Shown: piece after piece, positions 1-5,351 of the stretch
Layout of the letters: every line of letters begins with the position of its first letter
How positions within the stretch are numbered: the first letter of the stretch is position 1
From: Gemmatimonadota bacterium
Lineage (GTDB): Bacteria > Orphanbacterota > Orphanbacteria > Orphanbacterales > Orphanbacteraceae
Direction: 5' to 3'
NCBI GenBank assembly: GCA_013002425.1
Contig: JABDJQ010000247.1
Span: forward strand, 1 to 5,351
DNA: 5,351 nt
Notes under the pieces: generated by a model
Databases searched by the model: none
What the model saw: the letters and a program-made list of their open reading frames with translations, nothing else
What the model was told of the DNA's origin: nothing
Position numbers and translations under genes: made by a program

Positions 1-1
1 C

Positions 2-199
2 GCCCCCACCGTACTCGGCCTGCTCGGCGAGGTCATTCCGGCTGATCTTGACGGCGCCATGATGCGCGCGCCGTTCGCCCCCGCGATCGATTCGATCGCG
101 CCGCCCCGCATCGCGAAGCGATCGATCAAGCGGGACGTGCCCGCGTCGAAACGGCGCGAGGAGAAAGAGGGCCTGAAGGCGCTTCCCTATCTGCGCTAG
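2..199 (+). CDS. C-terminal end of an alkaline phosphatase superfamily (type I phosphodiesterase / nucleotide pyrophosphatase-like) protein, 5' partial
   Basis: An open frame enters from the left edge and ends at TAG 197-199, giving 65 visible residues. It opens with APTVLGLLGEVIPADLDG. This matches the '(D/I)APTVL.LLG...P.DxDG' segment near the C-terminus of alkaline-phosphatase-superfamily hydrolases such as phosphodiesterases, nucleotide pyrophosphatases and sulfatases. The last residues, LKALPYLR, resemble the 'LRALGYL' tail common in these proteins. Between the two is a basic stretch rich in Lys, Arg and Glu. The metal-binding and nucleophile residues lie upstream of the window, so the substrate (phosphate diester, phosphate monoester or sulfate ester) cannot be decided. 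The gene is on the same strand as the nuclease that follows, but the 51-base gap and a candidate promoter suggest it need not belong to the same operon. The family call is by motif recognition and the subfamily is open. Confidence 0.72.
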   Translation, partial: APTVLGLLGEVIPADLDGAMMRAPFAPAIDSIAPPRIAKRSIKRDVPASKRREEKEGLKALPYLR

Positions 200-214
200 C
201 GCTTGAGGCGCGTC

Positions 215-243
215 TGGACAGGTTCGCTGCCGGACGCTATCTT
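215..243 (+). promoter_or_regulatory. Candidate sigma70-type promoter for the nuclease-ATPase-methyltransferase genes
   Basis: TGGACA (215-220) matches the -35 consensus TTGACA at five of six bases. After exactly 17 bases, TATCTT (238-243) matches the -10 consensus TATAAT at four of six. The pair lies in the only gap upstream of the nuclease gene and is locally AT-richer than its surroundings. Transcription would begin at about 250-251, at or next to the chosen ATG, so the message would be leaderless or nearly so. This is a by-eye match in one short gap and could be chance. Confidence 0.33.
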
Positions 244-250
244 GAGTTGT

Positions 251-1477
251 ATGAGAGCGTTCCGTTTCCTTCATATGGCCGATGTCCATTTCGACCGGTC
301 CTTCGCGACGAAACGGGAGAAAGTACGCGCCGCGCTTCGTGACGCGACGGAGGCTTCGTTCGCGTCGGCGATCGACCTCGCGCTCTCGGAATCCGTCGAC
401 GCGTTTCTTGTCGCCGGCGACCTCTTCGACCGCGCCGAGTGTGCGTACCGAACAGAACGGTTCCTCCGCACGCAGATTGCGCGCCTCCACGAAGCCGGCA
501 TCACCTTTCTATACGCGACCGGAAATCACGACCCCGGCCCCGCGGTCCGGCGGATCGAGTGGCCCGAAGGTGTCGTGCTGTTCGATCGCAGCACGCCGAA
601 CCGGGTCGCGGTCGAGCGCGAAGGGCGCGTCGTCGGGTACGTAACGGCCGCGGGGCACGCGCGCAGCAGTACGGGCGAGAACCTCGCGGCCGCTTTTCCG
701 GCCGCGCCGCGCGACGGTGACGTGCCCGAAGTCGCGATGCTGCACGCCACGGTGTCCGGGAGCCTCGGATACGCGGGACACGGCAGACACGCGCCGTGTT
801 CGCAGGGCGACCTGATCGAGAAGGGCTACGGTTACTGGGCGCTCGGCCACATTCATCTGCGCCAGTCGGTGGTCGAAGATGTCGCGGCGCACTACCCCGG
901 GGGTCCGCTCGGGCTGAGCCGCCGCGAGACGGGCGAGAAGGGTGTGCTGATCGTTTCGCTCGAAGCCGACGCCCCCGCGGATGTCGGGTTTCATGCGACC
1001 GCGCCGCTGCGATGGGAGTCGATCACGGTGGATCTGAGCGAAACGGCCGAATGGGACGGCGTTCAACGCGCGATCCGGCGCGCGATCGACATCTCGCTCG
1101 ACGCTCCCGCAGGCGAAACGCTGCTCACGATCCGCCTCGAGGGAGCGACCCGGCTCGCCACGGAAATCCGTCATCCCGAAACCACGGACTCGCTGACCGG
1201 CGAGATTCTCTACGACGCGGGATTGCGCGATCTCTTTCTCGAGGTCCGCGGGTTGCGGCGTCCCGTGGAGCGGGAGCGTTTTCTCGTCGAGCCGATTCAC
1301 TCCATGTGCGAACTCGTGCGCGCGCTCAGAAGCGGCGAGGAAAGTATCGAATCGATCGCGCCTCCGAAGTTCGCGGGCGCTCCGCTCGAGCCTGAAAGGA
1401 AAGGCGAATACCTGCTGGCCCTGCTCGAAGGGGCGGAGGACGAACTCGTCGATCTCATGTGGAAGGAGCGGCCATGA
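251..1477 (+). CDS. yhaO: YhaO/SbcD-family metallophosphoesterase, DNA repair exonuclease subunit
   Basis: This 408-residue protein is the nuclease partner of an SMC-like ATPase, the bacterial counterpart of Mre11. All calcineurin-like metal-site motifs are present in order: ADVHFD (D11, H13), GDLFDR (D57), GNHD (N92, H93), LHATVSG (H165) and GHIH (H200, H202). They match the Mre11/SbcD metal ligands and catalytic histidine one for one, so it should be an active Mn-dependent nuclease. After about residue 260 the C-terminal part is less conserved and helical towards the end, as expected for the cap and ATPase-binding region. I chose ATG 251 because FRFLHMADVHFD is the canonical first strand of the family and starts right after it. 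An in-frame TTG at 203 would add 16 unlikely residues. No good Shine-Dalgarno precedes 251. The stop overlaps the ATPase start as ATGA, indicating translational coupling. YhaO fits better than classical SbcD because the partner is YhaN-like. Confidence 0.92.
   Translation: MRAFRFLHMADVHFDRSFATKREKVRAALRDATEASFASAIDLALSESVDAFLVAGDLFDRAECAYRTERFLRTQIARLHEAGITFLYATGNHDPGPAVRRIEWPEGVVLFDRSTPNRVAVEREGRVVGYVTAAGHARSSTGENLAAAFPAAPRDGDVPEVAMLHATVSGSLGYAGHGRHAPCSQGDLIEKGYGYWALGHIHLRQSVVEDVAAHYPGGPLGLSRRETGEKGVLIVSLEADAPADVGFHATAPLRWESITVDLSETAEWDGVQRAIRRAIDISLDAPAGETLLTIRLEGATRLATEIRHPETTDSLTGEILYDAGLRDLFLEVRGLRRPVERERFLVEPIHSMCELVRALRSGEESIESIAPPKFAGAPLEPERKGEYLLALLEGAEDELVDLMWKERP
1461..1468 (+). 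promoter_or_regulatory. Ribosome binding site that fixes the ATPase start
   Basis: GGAAGGAG is a strong Shine-Dalgarno sequence lying 5 bases before ATG 1474, inside the last codons of the nuclease gene. It selects ATG 1474 over the in-frame GTG at 1459, which lies upstream of the site and would add five residues. With the ATGA overlap (1474-1477) it supports coupled, near-stoichiometric synthesis of the two subunits. Confidence 0.85.
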
Positions 1478-4212
1478 GGTTCCGCGCCACCCGCATTGAC
1501 GGCTACGGTTCCCTTACGCAGCGCGTCTTCAGCGATCTCGATCATCCGATCGTCGTCGTTTACGGGCCGAACGAGTCGGGCAAGACCACGTTCTACCACT
1601 ATCTGACCACGATGCTGTTCGGCTTTCACCCGGCGAATCTCGAAGGGAATCCGTACGCGCCGTGGAGCGGCGTCGAGATGGGGGGCGAAGCGGAAGTCGT
1701 GCTCGGGAAGCGCGAGCGGTGGACCGTGAAGCGCGCCATGCGCGCCAGCATCACGGGGCGTATCGTGCGTAACAAGGAACGTACGAACATTCAGAATCAG
1801 CCGCTCCCGTGTCTCGGCATGATCACGCGCGCGCTGTTTCAGACGGTCTACGCGATGAACCGCCACGACCTCGTTTTCCTCGACGAAAAATCGTGGGCGG
1901 AGGTGAAGGACCGCCTGCTCGGAACGGCCGGGATTCCGCAGGTGCAGTCCGCGCGGCTCGTGGCGGAAGCGCTCGAGAAAGAGGCCGACCAGCTCTGGCG
2001 CTCCGATCGCCGCGGCAAGAGCCGCTCGCGTAAACTGAGAGACAAAATGCGCGCCCTGGGCGAAGCGGAACAGAAAGCGCGCGAACGTGATCGCGCGACG
2101 CGCACGATCGAGGCCGAACTCGAACGGGCCGACCGCGACCTCGCGGCCTGCGAAGAGACGCGTGCGGCGCTCGCGGCGCGGATTCGGCGCGCCCGCCGGC
2201 TGCTCCCCGCGTCGCGCCGCCTCATGCTTCTTGTCGAGATGAACGCGAAAGCGGAAATCGCGCGGTCGTGCGTCCATCTGCCGCCCGACCCGATGGCGCG
2301 CCGTGAGGCGCTGCTGCAGCGCGAACGCGAACTGAAGGAGCGGGCCGACCGGCTCGCGCGCGAACGGGGAGAGTGTCGCCGCGCGAAGGACGCGTTCACG
2401 GACCGGGACCGCACGCTTCTCGGGGCGTCGGAAGAGACGCGGCGTCTGCGCGAGAACCGCGCCGAGCGTACGGCCGGGGTTCACACCCTCGATTCGCGGC
2501 GGGAAGATCTTGCCGGCGCGGAGGCGATTCTGAGCGACCGGGCGAACGGGCTCTTCGTCGGCGTCGTCGAATGCGCCGCGGCGGCGGAACTCCCGCGCGA
2601 GGAACTGTCGCGCAGGATCAGCACATATCGGGAAGCGCGCGAAGAGCGGATCATTCGGGAGCGCACGGAGTCGATCGATCCCGTGGCGGAGGGGGAACGC
2701 GAAAACGGCGGCGCGAACGGCGCCCGGTTGCTCCGCATGGCGCGCAATCCGGCGCTCGCCGCGGCGGCCGGCGTACTCCTGTTCGCGCTCTATCTCCTCG
2801 TGCGTACGCACGCCGCGTCGTTTCTCGTGCTCTTTGCGGCCGCCCTCGCCACGTTTACGGCCGTGCAGTCTCTCTTTGCCCGACGCCGGAACATCGAGCG
2901 CCGCGCCGAGGCCGAACGGCGCGAAAAACGGGCGGCGGATCGTATCGAAGCCGCGCGCGACAAGGAGCGCGCCGCTCGTGACGATGTCCGCGCGCTGCTC
3001 GATCCGGTCCCGCTGGCGGATCATCGCGCCGATCTCCTGGACGAAGATTTGAGACGCGACCTGACCGAGTACAACGATCAGCTGAGCAAGGTCGAGCGCC
3101 TGCGCGGCACGATCGGCGCCCTGCACGCGAAGATCCTGCGCTACGACGAAGACGCGGCTTCGATGTCAGCCGCCCTCGGGATCGAAGACGTGCGCGGAGA
3201 CCGGGTCGCCGCGCTCGACCGCCGCCTGGACGAGGCGCGGTCGCGCCGGACGGAAGCCGGAAAGGCCGAGTACCGGCTGGGCGAAATCGCGGCAGACGAG
3301 GCGTCCACGAGCGAGGAGCGCTCGAGGCTCGCGGGCGAGCGCGAAACGCTCGAGGGGGAACTGACGAAGCTGGGTCCCGATCCCGAGCGGGGCGCCATGG
3401 CTCTGCACGAGTCGCGCCGGGCGGCCGACTCGGCCGAGGCGCTGCGCGTCGAGCTTCGCAAAGAGGCGGGAAGTCTCTCGCAGCTCCGCGCGGAAGTCGC
3501 GGCGTTTCTCGAAGAAGAGCCGGGGGCCGACGACAATCTTCTCGCACAGTGGGAGGCCGAAGAGAAAAACCTTCACGAACAGATCAACGAGCTCCATTCG
3601 ACCGCCGCTTCGCTTCGTTCCGATCTCAAGCACCGGCTGGAAGAACGGACGGCGGCGGATCTCGCCGGCGAGAAGGCGGCGCTCGGCGAGGAGCTGCAGG
3701 AAGCGCGTCGCGAACGTGATCGCAAGGCGCTTCTCGCGCGCATCGTGCGCGAGGGAGAAGCACGCTATCGCCGCGAACACGAACCGGACATCTACAAGCG
3801 CGCGGGCGAGCATCTTTCCGTGATCACGAACGGGCGCTACGACCGCTTTTCGGTCGAAGAAGGAAAGTCGCCGCGCCCGATGCTCCACTCGCACGAAGCG
3901 GGGGAGGCGCGCACGGCGGCCGAGCCGTTCAGCCAGGGGACCCTCGATCAGCTCTACTGGTCACTGCGTATGGCGCTCGTCGACCATCTCGAAGCGGGGG
4001 GCGAACCGCTTCCGCTTTTTCTCGACGAAGTGTTCGCGCACTGGGACGCCGAGCGGATGGACCGGGGGATCGCGCTGCTTCGTTCGCTGGCCGCGAATCG
4101 TCAGATCTTCTTCTTTACGTGCCATGAATCCGTCGCGAATCGAATCTGTGACGAGGGAGGGGCGGCACGGATCGACCTGGAAGATCACGGGTCGAAGATG
4201 GCACTGTTCTAG
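1474..4212 (+). CDS. yhaN: YhaN-type SMC-like ATPase (Rad50/SbcC family) with a central transmembrane hairpin
   Basis: This 912-residue protein is the ATPase partner of the preceding nuclease. The N-terminal strand MRFRATRIDGYGSL and Walker A GPNESGKT (31-38) are typical of the YhaN/AAA_27 group. A Q-loop-like FQTVYAMN lies at 122-129. Residues about 170-415 and 475-770 are charged, heptad-like coiled-coil arms rich in Arg, Glu and Ala. The C-terminal lobe carries the ABC signature FSQGT (S820-T823), Walker B LPLFLDE (846-852; D851, E852), a D-loop-like HWD and a switch histidine in FTCHE (H884). Both ATPase halves are therefore intact. At the middle of the coiled coil, where Rad50 and SbcC have a CxxC zinc hook, there are instead two hydrophobic helices (about 427-443 and 448-468) joined by a few residues. 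They are flanked by Arg-rich stretches, which predicts both arms in the cytoplasm and the hairpin in the inner membrane. B. subtilis YhaN is of similar length, somewhat over 900 residues. It probably works in DNA repair or end processing; the substrate is unproven. Confidence 0.92.
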   Translation: MRFRATRIDGYGSLTQRVFSDLDHPIVVVYGPNESGKTTFYHYLTTMLFGFHPANLEGNPYAPWSGVEMGGEAEVVLGKRERWTVKRAMRASITGRIVRNKERTNIQNQPLPCLGMITRALFQTVYAMNRHDLVFLDEKSWAEVKDRLLGTAGIPQVQSARLVAEALEKEADQLWRSDRRGKSRSRKLRDKMRALGEAEQKARERDRATRTIEAELERADRDLAACEETRAALAARIRRARRLLPASRRLMLLVEMNAKAEIARSCVHLPPDPMARREALLQRERELKERADRLARERGECRRAKDAFTDRDRTLLGASEETRRLRENRAERTAGVHTLDSRREDLAGAEAILSDRANGLFVGVVECAAAAELPREELSRRISTYREAREERIIRERTESIDPVAEGERENGGANGARLLRMARNPALAAAAGVLLFALYLLVRTHAASFLVLFAAALATFTAVQSLFARRRNIERRAEAERREKRAADRIEAARDKERAARDDVRALLDPVPLADHRADLLDEDLRRDLTEYNDQLSKVERLRGTIGALHAKILRYDEDAASMSAALGIEDVRGDRVAALDRRLDEARSRRTEAGKAEYRLGEIAADEASTSEERSRLAGERETLEGELTKLGPDPERGAMALHESRRAADSAEALRVELRKEAGSLSQLRAEVAAFLEEEPGADDNLLAQWEAEEKNLHEQINELHSTAASLRSDLKHRLEERTAADLAGEKAALGEELQEARRERDRKALLARIVREGEARYRREHEPDIYKRAGEHLSVITNGRYDRFSVEEGKSPRPMLHSHEAGEARTAAEPFSQGTLDQLYWSLRMALVDHLEAGGEPLPLFLDEVFAHWDAERMDRGIALLRSLAANRQIFFFTCHESVANRICDEGGAARIDLEDHGSKMALF
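2752..2877 (+). other. Two-helix transmembrane hairpin at the apex of the ATPase coiled coil
   Basis: The segment encodes residues 427-468 of the ATPase. The first hydrophobic helix is ALAAAAGVLLFALYLLV, followed by the short polar turn RTHAA, then a second helix SFLVLFAAALATFTAVQSLF. Arginines (LLRMAR before, ARRR after) flank both outer ends, a positive-inside pattern for a hairpin entering from the cytoplasm. No CxxC occurs anywhere in the protein, so zinc-hook dimerisation is not available. Confidence 0.82.
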
Positions 4213-4219
4213 GGGGTGA
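4211..4219 (+). promoter_or_regulatory. Ribosome binding site for the methyltransferase gene
   Basis: AGGGGGTGA differs from the ideal anti-16S complement AGGAGGTGA by one base and overlaps the ATPase stop codon. The purine core ends 5 bases before ATG 4222. The in-frame GTG at 4216 lies inside this site and is therefore an unlikely start. The site places the signal-peptide-encoding ATG 4222 under good translation control and argues against a start at ATG 4300 within the gene. Confidence 0.7.
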
Positions 4220-4221
4220 CG

Positions 4222-4275
4222 ATGATCGCGAGAACGGGAATCCTGCTGCTGGCCGCGCTGACGCTGTCGGCATGC
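4222..4275 (+). other. Lipoprotein signal peptide and lipobox of the methyltransferase
   Basis: These bases encode residues 1-18: a short basic start (Arg4), a hydrophobic core of Leu and Ala, and the lipobox Leu15-Ser16-Ala17-Cys18. Lipid attachment and cleavage would occur at Cys18. Three Glu and an Asn follow, a typical polar linker before the folded domain. The 26 residues before Met27 have no counterpart in cytoplasmic E. coli Pcm. Confidence 0.75.
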
Positions 4276-4926
4276 GAAGAAGAAAACGGGTGGGAGATCA
4301 TGCGGGAACGAATGGTGAACGATCAGATCGTCCGGCGCGGTGTCACGAATCCTGCCGTGCTCGATGCCGTGCGCGCGGTTCCGCGCCACGCGTTCGTTCC
4401 CGAGACGTATCGGAGCGAAGCGTACGACGATCATCCGCTTCCGATCGGCGAAGGCCAGACGATTTCGCAGCCGTATATCGTCGCCCTCATGACCGAGTTG
4501 CTCGATCCGGAACCGGGCGACCGCGTGCTCGAAGTCGGCACGGGATCGGGATATCAGGCGGCCGTGCTCGCCGAACTCGTGAGCGCCGTCTACAGCATTG
4601 AAATCGTCGAGCCGCTCGCGCGGGAATCGGCCGCGCGCCTGGCGGCGCTCGGTTATGACAACGTCACGGTCAAAGCGGGGGACGGGTATCGAGGATGGCC
4701 CGAGCACGCGCCGTTCGACGCGATCATCGTGACCGCCGCGCCGGGCCACGTGCCGAAGCCGCTCACGGAGCAGCTGAAAGACGGCGGCGTGCTCGTGATT
4801 CCGGTCGGCGACGAAGAACAGTCGCTGCTTCGCATCACGCGCACGGGGAACGCATTCAAACGGGAGAGCGTGATTCCCGTGCGATTCGTGCCGATGACGG
4901 GCGAGGCGGAGCGCGGGCGGCAGTAA
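4222..4926 (+). CDS. pcm: Protein-L-isoaspartate O-methyltransferase with lipoprotein signal peptide
   Basis: This 234-residue protein uses S-adenosylmethionine to methylate L-isoaspartyl residues in aged proteins so that they can revert to aspartate. Residues 27-230 follow E. coli Pcm (about 208 residues) almost motif by motif: GEGQTISQP (76-84, with the active-site Ser82), the SAM-binding VLEVGTGSG (102-110), GDG (153-155), PFDAIIVTAAP (164-174) and GGVLVIPVG (188-196). No key residue is missing. In front sits an extra N-terminus, MIARTGILLLAALTLSAC, which has a basic n-region, a hydrophobic core and a lipobox LSAC with Cys18. Residue +2 is Glu, so by the E. coli sorting rule the lipoprotein would go to the outer membrane. 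The gene lies 9 bases after the ATPase stop, so cotranscription is likely. The exported location is a prediction. A cytoplasmic form from ATG 4300 (residue 27), preceded by a weak TGGGAG at 3-base spacing, cannot be excluded. Confidence 0.93.
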   Translation: MIARTGILLLAALTLSACEEENGWEIMRERMVNDQIVRRGVTNPAVLDAVRAVPRHAFVPETYRSEAYDDHPLPIGEGQTISQPYIVALMTELLDPEPGDRVLEVGTGSGYQAAVLAELVSAVYSIEIVEPLARESAARLAALGYDNVTVKAGDGYRGWPEHAPFDAIIVTAAPGHVPKPLTEQLKDGGVLVIPVGDEEQSLLRITRTGNAFKRESVIPVRFVPMTGEAERGRQ

Positions 4927-4946
4927 CCCGCTGGAGCGGGCGGCAG
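4913..4946 (+). repeat. 11-base direct repeat spanning the methyltransferase stop codon
   Basis: GCGGGCGGCAG occurs at 4913-4923 and again at 4936-4946, 23 bases apart. GGAGC precedes both copies, so the similarity extends to about 14-16 bases with a 2-base indel. The first copy encodes the last residues before the TAA at 4924 and the second lies in the intergenic gap. It looks like a small tandem duplication. Confidence 0.6.
4927..4940. terminator. Small GC hairpin between convergent genes, possible weak or factor-assisted terminator
   Basis: CCCGCTGGAGCGGG directly follows the methyltransferase stop. CCCGC pairs with GCGGG around a TGGA loop, and a sixth T-A pair is possible on paper. No T-run follows on either strand, so it is not a classical intrinsic terminator. 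CCCGC can alternatively pair with the GCGGG at 4913-4917. The position between two convergent genes suits a transcription-ending structure, but in such GC-rich DNA a 5-base stem is weak evidence. Confidence 0.25.
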
Positions 4947-4954
4947 ACCCGGCC

Positions 4955-5351
4955 CTACTGGAAAGTCTTGTCCCGCAGCAGCCGGTATTCGTTCGCCTCT
5001 TTCTCTGCGTCCCGCGCGACTGACCACTCCGCGGCGGTGTCGTAGAGCATCCAGCGCACTTCGGCCGGGTATTCGTGAATCGCGCGCCACTCCACCTTGT
5101 CTGCGAGATACGTAAACGAGGGCGGCGTGCCCCTGCGAACGGCACCGAGCACCGGGTTCAGCAGTGCGCCGCAGCCGGCGACGTCGCCGCGCGCGAGCTT
5201 CGTCCGCGCCAGCAGAATCGCGGCCATGTCGTTGTAGTCCGCGATGGCGCGCGCCTCTTCGAGCGCCCGCGCCGCTCCTTCCGGATCGTTCCCGAACAGC
5301 GCGAGCAGCCCCGCCGTGCATTCGACCTCCGCGTTCTGCGGGTCGATGAGG
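4955..5351 (-). CDS. C-terminal part of a tetratricopeptide-repeat (TPR)-type protein, 5' partial
   Basis: The frame reads in from the right edge and stops at TAG (complement of 4955-4957), leaving 131 visible residues. The first visible part, LIDPQNAEVECTAGLLALFG followed by NDPEGAARALEEARAIAD, has the TPR pattern. That pattern is a DPxN turn, a small-residue and Leu-rich helix A, a Gly/Asn-Asp-Pro turn, and helix B with alternating Ala. The next segment, MAAILLARTKLARGDVAGCGALL, looks like a further helical pair of the same kind. The last 60 residues, starting at about GTPPSFTYLADKVEW, are helical and charged without a motif I recognise. The Met at 5225-5227 is internal to the repeat region, so the true start lies beyond the window. 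The gene is convergent with the methyltransferase, 28 bases away, and so belongs to a separate transcription unit. TPR proteins are scaffolds, and partner and role cannot be told. Confidence 0.72.
   Translation of the reverse strand, partial: LIDPQNAEVECTAGLLALFGNDPEGAARALEEARAIADYNDMAAILLARTKLARGDVAGCGALLNPVLGAVRRGTPPSFTYLADKVEWRAIHEYPAEVRWMLYDTAAEWSVARDAEKEANEYRLLRDKTFQ

Noticed and set aside
203..250. TTG start at 203 for the nuclease, giving 16 extra residues
   Set aside because: No ribosome binding site precedes it, the added residues do not resemble the family, and the conserved first strand begins right after ATG 251.
509..1300. Open frame of 263 codons on the - strand within the nuclease gene
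   Set aside because: It is antisense to the conserved metallophosphoesterase motifs and its product has no family resemblance. It is a frame shadow.
1297..3126. Long open frame (609 codons) on the - strand, antisense to the nuclease 3' end and the ATPase
   Set aside because: Its product is Arg-rich, low in complexity and has no recognisable domain. It runs opposite the coiled-coil region, where GC-rich codons suppress stops in other frames. The + strand proteins have intact catalytic motifs throughout.
1474..4212. Classical SbcC or Rad50 rather than YhaN
   Set aside because: There is no CxxC zinc hook, a membrane hairpin sits in the middle, the N-terminal motif GPNESGKT with IDGYG is YhaN-like, and the C-terminal SQGTLDQLYWSLRMAL pattern fits YhaN better.
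251..4212. An anti-phage defence system built on the nuclease-ATPase pair
   Set aside because: Both genes look like ordinary core repair-type YhaO/YhaN. There are no accompanying defence, mobile or recombinase genes, and base composition matches the flanks.
3961..5145. Open frame of 394 codons on the - strand, antisense to the methyltransferase
   Set aside because: It lies across a clearly functional pcm gene and overlaps the TPR gene in another frame. The product is rich in Arg and His with no motif, so it is a high-GC shadow.
1..5351. tRNA, rRNA, CRISPR array, insertion sequence or riboswitch
   Set aside because: Nearly all bases are coding. The gaps are 51, 9 and 28 bases, and I saw no tRNA-like fold, spaced repeats or terminal inverted repeats.

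Overview
The window is about two-thirds G+C by eye, gene-dense and bacterial. A lipoprotein signal whose +2 residue is not Asp suggests a Gram-negative, double-membrane organism. The mix of genes (an alkaline-phosphatase-superfamily protein ending in a 'LxxLxYLR'-type tail, a YhaO/YhaN pair, an exported isoaspartyl methyltransferase and a TPR protein) would fit a Myxococcota, Acidobacteriota or 'deltaproteobacterial' genome. That placement is a guess; nothing here is a lineage marker.

Layout. Positions 2-199 (+) are the last 65 codons plus stop of an alkaline-phosphatase/nucleotide-pyrophosphatase-like gene. A 51-base gap (200-250) follows and holds a candidate promoter. Then comes a tight three-gene set on the + strand. 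It consists of a YhaO/SbcD-type metallophosphoesterase nuclease (251-1477), a YhaN/SbcC/Rad50-type SMC-like ATPase (1474-4212, overlapping by ATGA) and a protein-L-isoaspartate O-methyltransferase with an N-terminal lipoprotein signal (4222-4926, 9 bases after the ATPase stop). On the - strand, convergent with this set, is the C-terminal part of a TPR-type protein (4955-5351, running off the window). The 28 bases between the convergent genes contain a small hairpin and one half of an 11-base direct repeat.

How the genes work together. The nuclease and the ATPase should form a two-subunit DNA-processing machine of the Mre11-Rad50/SbcCD kind, probably for DNA repair or end processing. The ATPase has no CxxC zinc hook. 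At the apex of its coiled coil it has a two-helix membrane hairpin, so the complex is probably tethered to the inner membrane. The methyltransferase is a protein-repair enzyme that is likely cotranscribed with them. Its catalytic domain is complete and E. coli Pcm-like, but it is predicted to be exported and lipid-anchored, which is puzzling for an enzyme that uses S-adenosylmethionine. The two points most worth a second look are the membrane-hairpin Rad50-like protein and the lipoprotein Pcm encoded next to it. I see no wholly unknown system, no RNA gene, no mobile element and no CRISPR array.
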